Positions 17,797 through 27,033 of a stretch of DNA of 64,000 nucleotides are shown one piece after another; the stretch's first letter is position 1, and every line of letters starts with the position of its first letter. Made by a program: the position numbers and the translations under genes. Below the pieces are notes generated by a model that had not been told where the DNA came from, ran no database searches, and saw only the letters and a program-made list of their open reading frames with translations. The stretch covers positions 1 to 64,000 of the forward strand of contig JAZDHD010000219.1 in NCBI GenBank assembly GCA_043806215.1, given 5' to 3'. This stretch comes from JAVHLK01 sp043806215 (GTDB taxonomy: Bacteria > Desulfobacterota > Desulfomonilia > Desulfomonilales > Desulfomonilaceae).

Positions 17797-17828
17797 CATA
17801 CCATCCATCGGCATCAAATCCCCTTAAG

Positions 17829-18027
17829 TGCTTCATTTCATAAGTTCGGTCACACATTGTCGTCTCGTTGCCATGTTGGGTGCCTGCGAGAAGAATATCC
17901 GGGCACGGAGGCCCGGGCTACGAAGAACAGAGACCAAGCCGGTCGTACACCGTGGGACGGGCGTCCCTGCCCGTCATCTTCCGGGGCTCAGCTTGTGCGA
18001 CCGAATTTATGCCACAGAACACTAAGT
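17829..18027. repeat. Mosaic of dispersed intergenic repeats
   Basis: Contains the TAAGTGCTTCATTTC...GGTC(A/G)CACA core, the CCGGGCACGGAGGCCCGGGC hairpin (17901-17920) and a terminal ACACTAAG. All of these recur at 26-32, 53.8 and 62.7 kb. Together with the two inverted repeats upstream it fills 17622-18055, where I see no gene. Confidence 0.7.
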
Positions 18028-18055
18028 CGCCGGCATTGGGTGGAATCCCCCCGGC

Positions 18056-18700
18056 TCAATCCGATGCCCCCAGGGCTTCGCACTGAGTCCCCTGTGGAGT
18101 CCTGAAAGGAAATACGTCCCCAATAACCAGTGCGCCGGCGTTGGTATCCACCAGGGACTCGGTGTAGCAGATACCCGAGCTGTAGGGGGAGGGGTATGGA
18201 TACGTGTTCCAGGAGCCGGCCTGTCCGTTGCCTTCGTCCGGACCACACGGCAATGGCAACGCACCCAAATCCCCGCCGCCCACCACCGGGACTCTGTACA
18301 CATATCGCTGATCCAGACGCGGGTGGCTGCCCTTGAGAGCGCATGCGGTCATGATCCATCTACTGTTGAGCTGCTCCATCTTTACCAGTACTTGGCACTT
18401 GACCGTACCGCCGCGCCAACCGTAATACGGCCCCACCAAGTACTTGACCGCGTTCTGCCGGAATATCTGGGCAGCGAATTCTTCGTCGAATTTTTGATCC
18501 AAATCCACGAGTTCCACACCGAGCCGTTCCACGGATGCATGCAGCTTCGCAATATCCGATGATGCCGCTCTATCGCAGGAGGCCCTCTTGTACGATATGT
18601 AATAGGGCACCGCTACGGCGAGAATTATGCCTACGATGGCCACCACGACCATGATCTCAATCAGAGTGAATCCCCCGTCGCAGTCCATTGTCCTTCTCAT
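18056..18700 (-). CDS. Type IV prepilin-like protein
   Basis: 214 residues. The N-terminus has the class III signal: a short basic leader, then G|FTLIEIMVVVAIVGIILA, with cleavage before Phe, Glu at mature position 5 and a hydrophobic helix. The remainder is a globular pilin-like head with several Cys and a Gly/Pro-rich end, and has no specific family that I can name. I start at the ATG at 18700, 6 bases after GAGAGGGGA, rather than the in-frame GTG at 18718. No pilus assembly genes are nearby, so it may be a minor pilin or pseudopilin. A good promoter lies about 100 bp upstream. Confidence 0.85.
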   Translation of the reverse strand: MRRTMDCDGGFTLIEIMVVVAIVGIILAVAVPYYISYKRASCDRAASSDIAKLHASVERLGVELVDLDQKFDEEFAAQIFRQNAVKYLVGPYYGWRGGTVKCQVLVKMEQLNSRWIMTACALKGSHPRLDQRYVYRVPVVGGGDLGALPLPCGPDEGNGQAGSWNTYPYPSPYSSGICYTESLVDTNAGALVIGDVFPFRTPQGTQCEALGASD

Positions 18701-18808
18701 GGCCGTTCCCCTCTCCACAACACGTATCTTCAGATCTTGAATCTTCTTCGCAAACCGCTCTGAAACTCTTTGCCATAATTGATTATCGCCCCCCGCCGCC
18801 TTTCCGTG

Positions 18809-18838
18809 AGTATATCACGGTGCTCTCGGAGATGTCAA
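18809..18838 (-). promoter_or_regulatory. Sigma70-type promoter for the prepilin gene
   Basis: Minus strand: perfect TTGACA (18838-18833), an 18-bp spacer and TATACT (18814-18809, five of six matches). The predicted start near 18802 gives a leader of about 100 nt. Confidence 0.65.
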
Positions 18839-18922
18839 AGCTCAAGGCGCCCCCGCCGTTGCGACATGACGTAGAGCCCGGTCGGACCGATGTCCCGCGC
18901 GCAACGTTCTTATGCTTCATAT

Positions 18923-19057
18923 GTAACTTCTCAATAAGTCCGGGCCATTTCCCCCCTCTTATCCCCCCGCAAGCGGGGGGAAGCGCTCCCTCCCTGCTTG
19001 CGGGGAGGGTCGGGGAGGGGAATTCTTGGAATTCGCCCGGGGTTTTTGAGAAGTTAC
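18923..19057. mobile_element. MITE-like element with 7-bp target duplication
   Basis: 135 bp bounded by perfect 12-bp terminal inverted repeats (GTAACTTCTCAA at 18923-18934; complement at 19046-19057) that continue imperfectly inward. The heptamer TTCATAT lies directly outside both ends (18916-18922 and 19058-19064), the mark of a transposition. The interior is GC-rich with its own palindrome (CCCCCCGCAAGCGGGGGG). There is no coding capacity for a transposase, so movement would need an enzyme supplied elsewhere. It lies between the prepilin and formate dehydrogenase promoters. Confidence 0.75.
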
Positions 19058-19239
19058 TTCATATTGGGAAGTCAATGCGGTCAAGATTACGGACGGAAGC
19101 GACAGGGAGGCATGCCTTATGTCGGGCGAGACATATGGCTGACATGTCCTATGTCTGCGAATGCATAGCCAACTAATGTCGGTTTATCGCCAACGTCGCC
19201 AATTGTAACGTAATTCGTGTTTCACGTGTGACTTTTGTG

Positions 19240-19268
19240 TTGACATATTGTACTGCCGGATCTAGTCT
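19240..19268 (+). promoter_or_regulatory. Candidate promoter of the formate dehydrogenase operon
   Basis: TTGACA at 19240-19245, a 17-bp spacer and TAGTCT at 19263-19268. The -35 is perfect and the -10 weak, as is common for regulated promoters. It would give a leader of about 190 nt before fdhA that includes a short ORF. Confidence 0.4.
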
Positions 19269-19360
19269 AAAAGCGAGGCAATGCGAAAACCACCATTCAA
19301 TTCACCGACGTCTTCGAATTCCAACTAAAGCAGATCGTTCCCATCAAACAGGAGGTTACG

Positions 19361-19465
19361 GTGCCGGCAGGACCATTGGTCGCTTCCAACAATCGTTTCC
19401 CTGTTGGATTACTGCTTGGGATTCATAGAGACCCTCTCGTCACAGAAAGGAGACTGCACGGATGA
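19361..19465 (+). CDS. Possible 34-codon upstream ORF coupled to fdhA
   Basis: A GTG at 19361 is preceded by AGGAGG at 5-bp spacing, the strongest Shine-Dalgarno in this leader, and opens a 34-codon frame whose TGA overlaps the fdhA ATG (ATGA at 19462-19465). The peptide (PAGPLVASNNRFPVGLLLGI, then a charged tail) has no family that I know and may serve only translational coupling. No codon-bias or homology evidence is available to me, so it is a candidate. Confidence 0.35.
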   Translation: MPAGPLVASNNRFPVGLLLGIHRDPLVTERRLHG

Positions 19466-22400
19466 ATGTGACACGCCGAGAGTTCCTCGCCGTCTCGGGT
19501 GCCGTAGGTGCCGGTTTGGCGCTCTCATCACTGGGCATAGATCTGGGGCCTGCAAAGGCGTATGCCGATGACGTCCGGATCAACAAGCTCAAGAGCGCCA
19601 AGCAAAGCACGACGATCTGTCCCTACTGCGCCGTAGGCTGCGGAATCATCTGCTACACCGACTCCAACGCAGGCATCATCATCAACACCGAGGGAGATCC
19701 CGATCACCCCGTCAATCAAGGATCATTGTGCCCAAAAGGGGCGGGACTTTTCCAGATTACTTCCAATAATCCGGATCGTCTCAAGAAGGTCCTCTACAGG
19801 GCGCCCGGCTCGGACAAGTGGGAGGAAAAATCCTGGGACTGGGCGTTGATGGAGATCGCCAAGAGAGTCAAGAAGACCCGTGACGAGAACTTCATGGAAA
19901 AGAACGCCAAGGGTCAGGTCGTCAACCGTGTCGAGGCCATTGCCCATATCGGCAGCGCGGCATTGGACAACGAGGAGTGCTGGCCGATTCAAGCCATGAT
20001 GAGGGCGTTGGGGCTCGTATGGATCGAACACCAGGCACGCATATGACACAGCGCCACTGTTGCGGCTCTGGCAGAGTCGTTCGGTCGAGGCGCCATGACG
20101 AATCACTGGATTGACCTGAAAAACAGCGATTGTATCTTGATTATGGGAAGCAATGCCGCAGCAAACCACCCAATTTCGATGAAATGGGTCATGAAGGCGA
20201 GGGAGAATGGAGGAAAGCTGATCTCGGTGGATCCGCGGTTTACGCAAACCTCGGCCGTAGCGGACTATTACACGTCTCTCCGGTCAGGTACCGACATTGC
20301 CTTCCTGGGCGGGATGATCAAATACATCCTCGACAACAAGAAATACGAAGAGGATTATGTGGTCAATTACACCAACGCCGGCTTTCTTGTCGGCGACAAG
20401 TACGATTTTGCCGACGGGCTGTTTGCCGGCTATGACCCGAAGAAGCGGGCGTATGACAAGTCCCTTTGGGCTTTCAAGAGAGACGCGAAGGGCATTCCGG
20501 AAAAAGACCTCAAGTTGGAGAATCCCCGCTCCGTAATTCAACTGCTCAAGAAGCATTATTCCCGGTACACCCCGGAAAAGGTTTCCGAGATAACCGGCAC
20601 GCCGGTTGAAGATCTCAAGACCGTGTACGAGATGTACGCGTCGACGGGAACCAAGGACCGTGCCGGGACGATTATGTACGCCATGGGATGGACTCAGCAC
20701 ACGGTGGGAGTTCAGAACATCCGTGCAATGTGCATTATCCAGCTCTTGTTGGGCAACATCGGCATACCGGGCGGCGGCGTCAATGCTCTGCGGGGCGAGT
20801 CAAACGTTCAGGGGTCCACGGACCAGGCCCTTCTTTTCCACATATGGCCGGGTTATCTGAAGGCCTCCGTCGCTTCGTTGCCGACCCTCGAAGAGTACAA
20901 CAAGAAGTTCACCCCCAAGGTTGCGGATCCTCTGGCCGCCAACTGGTGGCAGAACTATCCCAAGTACTCGGTGAGCCTGTTGAAGTCTTTCTTCGGCGAC
21001 AAGGCAACCAAAGACAACGGATTCGGCTATTCGTGGTTGCCCAAGCTGGACGACGGCCAGAACTGCTCGTGGCTGAATCTCTTCGATTCCATGTACGAGG
21101 GGAAAATCAAGGGGTTCTTTTCTTGGGGCCAGAATCCCGCGTGCAGCGGAGCCAATTCCAACAAAGTCCGCAAGGCCCTGGCCAAACTCGACTGGCTGGT
21201 CAACGTAAACATTTTCGACAACGAGACCGGATCATTCTGGAAAGGCCCCGGCATGGATCCCAAGGCGATCGGGACGGAAGTCTTCATGCTTCCCTGCGCG
21301 GCGTCGATGGAGAAGGAAGGGAGCATCACGAACAGCGGCCGGTGGGCTCAATGGCGGTATAAGGCATTGAATCCTCCCGGTGATGCAAAACCGGACGGGG
21401 ATATCCTGACGGAGTTGATGACCAAGATAAGAGAGTTGTACAAGAAGGAAGGCGGGAAATTCCCAACCCCCATCGAGAATCTCAAGTGGGATTACGTGAA
21501 CGATAAGGGCGAGTTCGACTCCCACAAGATGGCCAAAGAACTGAATGGATACTTCCTCTCCGATGTGGAAGTCCAGGGCCAAAAGTTCAAGAAGGGCGAC
21601 CTGGTTCCGTCATTTGCCTTCCTCCAGGCCGACGGCACGACATCCAGTGCAAACTGGCTCTACTGCAACAGCTACACCGGTAAGGGCAACATGATGGCCC
21701 GCCGGAAAGCGTCCGATCCAACGGGTTTGGGACTGTTCTCCGAGTGGGCATGGTGCTGGCCGGTCAATCGGCGTGTTCTCTACAACCGCGCGTCGGTGGA
21801 CCTCGAAGGCAATCCGCGGAACGCCAAACGGCCCCTCCTCAAGTGGGACGGAAAGGCGTGGGTCGGGGACGTTCCCGATGGCCCATGGCCCCCCATGAGC
21901 AACAAGGAAAAGACCAAGTATCCGTTCATCATGAAGCCGGAAGGCTTTGGGTACCTCTTCGGACCGGAACTGAACGACGGACCGTTTCCGGAGCACTATG
22001 AACCTCTGGAATGTCCGGTGCCCGAGAATGCAATGTCCAAGCAGTTCGTCAACCCGACGATCAAGATCTTCAAAGGAGAGATGGACAAGCATTTGACCTG
22101 CGATCCCCGTTTCCCCATTGTGGGAACCACGTACCGGGTTACCGAGCACTGGCAGACCGGGCTTATGACTCGGTGGCAACCGTGGCTCGTCGAAGCGGAA
22201 CCTCAGATTTTCGTTGAGATGAGCGAGGATCTGGCAAAGCTTCGCGGCATCACCAACGGTGAGAAGGTAAAGGTTAGCTCCGCCCGCGGAGAAGTCGACT
22301 GCACGGCCATAGTAACCACTCGGTTCCGTCCGTTCAAGATGGGCAAACTCACGGTTCATCAGGTAGGACTGCCGTGGTGTTTCGGATGGGTCGCTCCCAA

Positions 22401-22515
22401 GGACGGAGGTGACAGCGCCAATCTCCTGACACCGAGCGTAGGAGACCCCAACACCATGATACCGGAGACCAAGGCCTTCATGGTCAATGTGCAGAAACTG
22501 AAGGGAGGTGCATAA
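19462..22515 (+). CDS. fdhA: Formate dehydrogenase catalytic subunit, selenocysteine-containing, Tat-exported
   Basis: One 1017-residue gene that reads through an in-frame TGA at 20044-20046 as Sec195; conventional callers split it at that codon. The two halves are in the same frame, and the junction reads QARI-U-HSATVAALAESFGRGA, matching the conserved NQARVUHGPT region of FdnG-type enzymes. The twin-arginine leader (TRREFLAV, residues 4-11) indicates periplasmic export. A [4Fe-4S] site is formed by Cys53, Cys56, Cys60 and Cys90, followed by the Mo/W-bis-pterin domains and a C-terminal molydopterin-dinucleotide-binding domain. It oxidises formate (or reduces CO2) at the Mo/W-Sec centre and passes electrons to FdhB. 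The start has AAAGGAG 9 bases upstream. Confidence 0.95.
20056..20077 (+). promoter_or_regulatory. Candidate bacterial SECIS hairpin in fdhA
   Basis: Starting 9 nt after the UGA, ACT(G)TTGC pairs with GCAGAGT around a GGCTCTG loop, with one bulged G. Size, distance and a GG-containing loop fit the SelB-binding hairpin of fdh mRNAs. It was found by eye, not by folding. Confidence 0.55.
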
Positions 22516-22516
22516 A

Positions 22517-23161
22517 ATGGCCGGATACTCGATACTTGTGGACACCTCCAAATGTACCGCATGCAGAGGCTGTCAAATCGCATGCAAAGAATGGAACCAA
22601 CTGCCTGGGACGGTTACGAAGAACACCGGAAGTCACGAGAACCCAAAGGATCTCTCTGCGGACACGTACAAGATCGTAAGGTTTTCAGAGGGTTCGGGCG
22701 AGAACGGTAAGGCTTTTTGGCACTTTTTCAGCGAGCAGTGCAGGCAGTGCATGTCGCCGGGCTGCATGGCGGAGGCTGAAAAGGAGGAGATCGTCATCGA
22801 TGAAAAGACCGGGGCGGTAGTGTACACCCCCAAGACCAAGGACCTCGACTTCAAGGCCGCGCTGGAGGGATGCCCGTATAATATTCCTCGTCAGGATCCC
22901 AAGAGCAAGGTCTTGACCAAATGCACTTTCTGCAACGATAGGATTTCCACCGGTATGCTCCCGGCATGTGTCAAAGCGTGCCCAACCGGTGCAATGACCT
23001 TCGGCAAGAGAGACGACATTCTTGCCGCGGCCAAGCAGAGGGAGTCGGAACTTAAGAAGACCTTCCCCAAGGCTGCTGCAATCAATCCCGACGATGTGAG
23101 AGTGATTTACATCCTCAAAGACGATCCCAAGACATACTGGAAGTTTGCCGCCGGCAAATAG
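22517..23161 (+). CDS. fdhB: Formate dehydrogenase iron-sulfur subunit
   Basis: 214 residues from the ATG at 22517 (AGGGAGGT 7 bases upstream), directly after the fdhA stop. It contains four [4Fe-4S] clusters' worth of Cys motifs: CTACRGCQIACKEW, CRQCMSPGCM, CPYN-associated Cys, and CTFCNDR...CVKACPTGAM. The sequence follows the FdnH/FdoH pattern but lacks a C-terminal membrane anchor. No cytochrome b (FdnI) gene follows, so electrons probably go to a soluble periplasmic carrier such as a cytochrome c, or the complex partners with a subunit encoded elsewhere. A strong terminator 24 bp downstream closes the operon. Confidence 0.94.
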   Translation: MAGYSILVDTSKCTACRGCQIACKEWNQLPGTVTKNTGSHENPKDLSADTYKIVRFSEGSGENGKAFWHFFSEQCRQCMSPGCMAEAEKEEIVIDEKTGAVVYTPKTKDLDFKAALEGCPYNIPRQDPKSKVLTKCTFCNDRISTGMLPACVKACPTGAMTFGKRDDILAAAKQRESELKKTFPKAAAINPDDVRVIYILKDDPKTYWKFAAGK

Positions 23162-23184
23162 GAAGCCGTTTCTTCCTCACACCG

Positions 23185-23220
23185 ACCGCCCCCGGTTCCT
23201 CCGTGGGGCGGTTTCTTTTT
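23185..23220 (+). terminator. Intrinsic terminator after fdhB
   Basis: ACCGCCCC (23185-23192) pairs perfectly with GGGGCGGT (23205-23212), followed by TTCTTTTT. It separates fdhAB from fdhE. Confidence 0.85.
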
Positions 23221-23315
23221 GTGCCCGGGCGGCGTTGTTATCTGATAAGATGTGCGGCTCAATCACGGTGAACTGGAGAAGCCCCCGCACCGCCGGACTA
23301 GTACAGGAGGACCGA

Positions 23316-24215
23316 ATGACCGAACCGCCGACCCGTAATCAGGACTACGAGCGTATCGACCATTGTGTCGCCCGAATGATGGAAGAACTCCCGCAACTGG
23401 CGGGCATCTATGGGGCCTTCCGGGAAGTGCTGGCAGAAGGGGCCGCCGTGAAGGCGGAATTCTGCCCCAAAGACTTTTCCGACCTCTTAATCGACCCTGA
23501 ACGCTATTCTCAGGGAGTACCGCTGCTGACCAAAGAAAGCTTTGTCGTGGACGGGGAGTCGTTTCGAGGGGCGGCCGACCGGCTTTTGCCCATCATGGAG
23601 AAGAGCTTTCCGGCCATACGCCGGCAACTGGGGGAACTGAGGCGGCTGATACGCGAATCTCCGTTTCAATGCGAAGCGTTGGCAGTGGCCGTCATTACGG
23701 GAAGCAGTGAAGAGATTGAACGGACTATTGGTGATGTAGAATTAGACGCGGGGACTCTTCGATTCGCAATGACTCTCATCATGAAGCCTTTTGCGGAAAA
23801 GATTGCCGAGTCGCTGCCGTCCCTTCCCGAAGGTGTGGAATGGCAGCAAGGATATTGCCCGGTTTGCGGATCATGGCCCGAACTCGGTATTCTCGATGGA
23901 AAAGAAGGTCGGCGTTGGCTTAGATGCTCGTTTTGCGGTCATGAATGGCGGTTCATGAGGATACAATGTCCGTTCTGCGGGAACAGCGACCATGAAAAGC
24001 TCGAAGTGCTCTTTCAGGAGGGTCGGGAGCACGAACGGGCGGAACTGTGCCGGGAGTGCATGAAATATATCGTGGCCTTGGACGCCAGGGACAGGATCGA
24101 CGAAATTCCGCATGAGGTTGCTTCACTGGGAATGGTCTACCTGGACATGTTGGTCCAGGAAAAGGGCTATTCTCCGGGGGCCGTATGTCCATGGAATGTC
24201 GTTGCACAAGGATGA
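23316..24215 (+). CDS. fdhE: FdhE-family formate dehydrogenase maturation protein
   Basis: 299 residues from the ATG at 23316, preceded by CAGGAGG at 5-bp spacing; the frame is open further upstream but passes through the terminator. FdhE is a rubredoxin-like iron protein needed for assembly of Tat-exported formate dehydrogenases. The C-terminal half shows the expected paired CxxC motifs: CPVC, CSFC, CPFC and CREC. Its position behind fdhAB supports the role, although the terminator means it is partly or wholly expressed from its own promoter or by read-through. Confidence 0.9.
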   Translation: MTEPPTRNQDYERIDHCVARMMEELPQLAGIYGAFREVLAEGAAVKAEFCPKDFSDLLIDPERYSQGVPLLTKESFVVDGESFRGAADRLLPIMEKSFPAIRRQLGELRRLIRESPFQCEALAVAVITGSSEEIERTIGDVELDAGTLRFAMTLIMKPFAEKIAESLPSLPEGVEWQQGYCPVCGSWPELGILDGKEGRRWLRCSFCGHEWRFMRIQCPFCGNSDHEKLEVLFQEGREHERAELCRECMKYIVALDARDRIDEIPHEVASLGMVYLDMLVQEKGYSPGAVCPWNVVAQG

Positions 24216-24264
24216 CCGGCAAGGGGGACTTCGCCGGCCACGACTCTTCAGCGGATTCCGGTGG

Positions 24265-25116
24265 TTAATGATAATACCTCTCGCGTAAATCCATTATCCG
24301 TTTGACCGTAGCGATGTCCGCTTCGAAAAGGTTTTCAACCGGTCCGGGCAGCGGCAGCTGGTGAGTGTCCGCAAAGGGCGTCTTACGAAGCTTCTCATTG
24401 TAGGCCATCACCATGAGTGTCTCGAGATTCACCGCGTCGAGTATGTTGTAGGCCAGCAGCGTTTCCAAGGACCTGATATTATGATTGTGTTGAAAATCCT
24501 GCCAGAGGAGCACCGCAAAGAATCCGTCGACACCATCCAAATCCTCCCGGTCTATGCCCAACTTCTTCTCGCATCCCTTCAGGCCGCCGCCATAGCCGAG
24601 GCTTTTCAGAACGAATCTCAGATCTATGTGAGCCCGGGGCATACGGATGCCAAAATACTTCTCGATGAAAGGCACGTCGAAACACCGCCCGTTGAAGGTC
24701 ACTACGGCTCGATACTGTTCGATGTCACGTCTGAAGCTCTCCAGATTGTGATCTTTCACATAGTAGAGTATTGTTTCTCCATCATAGGTCGCAATGGTCG
24801 TGATGGTGTTTTCCGAGCCGGCCAGGCCTGTGGTCTCGATGTCGAGATAGACCGTGGAGTCTCGAAACTCGGGAAACATCCTCCACATCTCCTGAGCAGG
24901 CATGTTGTCCGCGAAGTAGCCGGAATCTCCGGCTTCCAGTCGAGTGATGGACTCGAGTGCCCGGGACTTGAGGAATTGATGGTTTCTCTTCGGTAATTCA
25001 CGCGTAGATATTTTCGACGCATCATCCCAGGTCCGAATCCCGCGTTTCCAAAGGGTCGCTTCCGACTTTGGCCCTATTCCGGGAATGTGACAGAAGGTAT
25101 TACGCAGCACAATCAC
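24265..25116 (-). CDS. YprB-like ribonuclease H-fold exonuclease
   Basis: 283 residues. A helix-hairpin-helix-like start (FCHIPGIGPKSEATLWKRGI) is followed by a DEDD-type exonuclease domain: YLDIETTGL (Exo I, Asp and Glu), TFNGRCFDVPF (Exo II) and AYNILDAVNLE (Exo III region). This matches the RNase H-like domain annotated in YprB proteins, of which the biological substrate is poorly known. The HhH start hints at DNA or structured nucleic acid binding. It is convergent with fdhE (49 bp between stops), with the CYTH gene 99 bp upstream on the same strand. Confidence 0.8.
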   Translation of the reverse strand: MIVLRNTFCHIPGIGPKSEATLWKRGIRTWDDASKISTRELPKRNHQFLKSRALESITRLEAGDSGYFADNMPAQEMWRMFPEFRDSTVYLDIETTGLAGSENTITTIATYDGETILYYVKDHNLESFRRDIEQYRAVVTFNGRCFDVPFIEKYFGIRMPRAHIDLRFVLKSLGYGGGLKGCEKKLGIDREDLDGVDGFFAVLLWQDFQHNHNIRSLETLLAYNILDAVNLETLMVMAYNEKLRKTPFADTHQLPLPGPVENLFEADIATVKRIMDLRERYYH

Positions 25117-25215
25117 TCCTCGCCTTCTTCAGTTGTCATGCAGCCGCCTATTGACAAGGGATTCATCGGTGCGGCCGATGTGGGGTCATTTTGATATCGT
25201 CTCGGCGTGAAGATG

Positions 25216-26007
25216 TCAAAAGGAAACTTCCCGGCGGAAGTTCGCCAGGCGGTCATAAGCCTCCGGTTGCAGAGAACCGTCCTCGTTGATGAGACCATCG
25301 AGCGCGTTCTTTCGGATGAGCGTGTCGATCATCAGCCCGGTGGCCAGTTTGCCTATTTTCCAGACGCGCAGTATGGGAGCGAACCTCTCCAACAAGTCGC
25401 CGGCGATTTCACCGACCGCTGATCCGTAATCTGCATGCTTGGATTCGATCTCGATCTCATGATGGAGGATTTCACCTCCCGCGAGATCGTACCTCACTCG
25501 ATCCACCGCAATTTCCGCTACGACAACCGGTTTATCGGTCAAAAACACATTTTTCACCAGTCTTTCGGTGACACGATGTTGAACCACGGCCATCCCGAGT
25601 TCCCTCATTATCTCCAGAGGGTCCGTCGACGCGATGTGGGCCGCCTGCCGGCCCGTAAACCGAATATCGAACGTATTCATCAAGTGTACAAAGGCGTCCA
25701 ACGACCACGGCATCTCGAGTTCGCCGCGCTCCATGACCCCGTGCGGGGTCTCACGGGAAGGCCCTTTCAAGGTGATCCACCAGGTGGAAGAAATTCTCCT
25801 GAGTCTGAGGATCCAATGTCGTTGCCTTAGGTCGGATCCGGGCGTATCCAAATAGGTGTCGTTCAACACGCCGCGTATCCCCCCGTCCGGCCGGAAGGCG
25901 GCAACGGCCGCCAGGTCGGCTACTTCCCGGGCCACTGCCCGAGGATGCTTGGAGTAAATGAGCAGAGTGGCTTCCGCTTCCACCGGAATGTTTGAGGTGT
26001 CCAACAT
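25216..26007 (-). CDS. CYTH-domain protein (triphosphate tunnel family)
   Basis: 263 residues. The eight-strand tunnel pattern of CYTH proteins is visible: an N-terminal E-x-E (VEAEATLLI, where the family ExExK ends in Thr), NDTYLDTP, LRLRRI, WITLKGP, ERGELEMP, AEIAVDRVRYD, HEIEIESK and finally KIGKLATGL. Family members hydrolyse or bind triphosphates (thiamine triphosphate, ATP to cAMP, tripolyphosphate). The missing lysine of ExExK makes activity uncertain. The C-terminal ~50 residues extend beyond the tunnel core. No neighbour suggests a substrate. Confidence 0.8.
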   Translation of the reverse strand: MLDTSNIPVEAEATLLIYSKHPRAVAREVADLAAVAAFRPDGGIRGVLNDTYLDTPGSDLRQRHWILRLRRISSTWWITLKGPSRETPHGVMERGELEMPWSLDAFVHLMNTFDIRFTGRQAAHIASTDPLEIMRELGMAVVQHRVTERLVKNVFLTDKPVVVAEIAVDRVRYDLAGGEILHHEIEIESKHADYGSAVGEIAGDLLERFAPILRVWKIGKLATGLMIDTLIRKNALDGLINEDGSLQPEAYDRLANFRREVSF

Positions 26008-26400
26008 TCGTTCAGACCTTTATCCCAGCCTAAGTGCCCCGTTTCCTAATTACGGTCGCACATTTTCGTAGGATGTGGTGAATCCCGCTTTCAGCGGGAT
26101 GAACCGCATCGTTCGCGGTTGAGATTGCCACGCCCTCCCAAAGCCTCGGGCTCGCAATGACACGGTTCAGCGTGGTGCCGTGACCGAAATCGCGTGCGGC
26201 CACGAGATGTCACTGCGAGGAGCGCAGTCCCGCGCACAGCGGGAAAGCACTCTCAGCACGAAAAATCCGTGACCGTATTTACGCCGCGGAGCACTAAGTG
26301 TTTTGTGGCATAAATACGAAGACGTTTCCTTGAAGGTGCCCTGAATACAGAGGACTTTCATGATCAGTTACGGCATGGCGCCGGTTCCAAGCCGTCAAGG
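26008..26400. repeat. Intergenic repeat mosaic between CYTH and ogt genes
   Basis: No gene is evident. The stretch begins with the TAAGTGCCCCGTTTCC...GGTCGCACATTTTCG core (26032-26066), then a reverse-oriented ATTGCCACGCCCTCCC...GGGCTCGCAATGA unit (26126-26161), a GGAGCGCAGTCCCGCGC...GCGGG hairpin, and GGAGCACTAAGTG. The same pieces recur at 32.3-32.4 and 33.7-33.9 kb. Confidence 0.65.
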
Positions 26401-26476
26401 CAATCGGGGACATGATCCGATTTTGCGAGTGGCGCCATGCGACCTCGCAAAACTCGGAATCGTGTCCCCGGATTGC
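26401..26476. repeat. 75-bp hairpin repeat, copy 2
   Basis: Same element as at 2335 and 30849, here with GAGTGGCGCC in the loop and one extra G in the right arm. It lies 7 bp beyond the stop of ogt, a position similar to copy 1 beside the MFS gene. Confidence 0.85.
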
Positions 26477-26482
26477 GAGAGT

Positions 26483-26962
26483 TCATATGACAACCCCCTC
26501 CAGTTCGAGCAATTTCCTCTTGATTCGGATTCCCGGACCGTACCCCCCGAGTCCTCCGTCGGCCCGGATGACCCTGTGGCACGGGATCAAGATGGGAATA
26601 GGATTGCTCCCGTTGGCCGTGCCCACGGCCCGTGCGGCAAGGGGATTTCCCACCGCCGCGGCCACTTCGGCATATGAGCGCGTTTCCCCATAGGGAATTT
26701 TCATAAGTTCCTGCCAGACTCGCCGTTGGAACGTGCCGGCGGATGCCGGGTCCAAGGAAACGGAGAACGTTTTCAGTTTCTTGGCGAAATAGAGGTCCAA
26801 CTCTTGGACCAGCTTGGTTAGGATGTCATGGTGCCCGTACGTTGCAGAGGCCGGTGGAGATGGTATAAAGGATATGGACCGGACGCCCCTGTCGGAAACC
26901 CGGAGTTCCAGGCAGCCGACGAGCTGAGAGAAATAGTGATGCACCGTATCTGCCTGTTCCAT
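26483..26962 (-). CDS. ogt: Methylated-DNA--protein-cysteine methyltransferase
   Basis: 159 residues. It repairs O6-alkylguanine by irreversible transfer of the alkyl group to its active-site cysteine, Cys128, in IPILIPCHRVIRADGGLGGY. The DNA-binding helix-turn-helix region (FQRRVWQELMKIPYGETRSYAEVA) and the Asn hinge (GTANGSNPIP) are present. I use the ATG at 26962, where AGGAG stands at normal spacing; the frame is open upstream to 27046. It is divergent from the radical SAM gene at 27034, with 71 bp for both promoters. Confidence 0.94.
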   Translation of the reverse strand: MEQADTVHHYFSQLVGCLELRVSDRGVRSISFIPSPPASATYGHHDILTKLVQELDLYFAKKLKTFSVSLDPASAGTFQRRVWQELMKIPYGETRSYAEVAAAVGNPLAARAVGTANGSNPIPILIPCHRVIRADGGLGGYGPGIRIKRKLLELEGVVI

Positions 26963-27033
26963 GTGCGGTCTCCTATAAGATGGGAATCTCGGCGCACGGG
27001 ACGCTATGACGGAGTTGACCCGAATAGTGTAGT

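Noticed and set aside
21610..22551. 313-codon minus-strand frame inside fdhA
   Set aside because: Antisense to strongly conserved fdhA sequence, with no protein-like motif.
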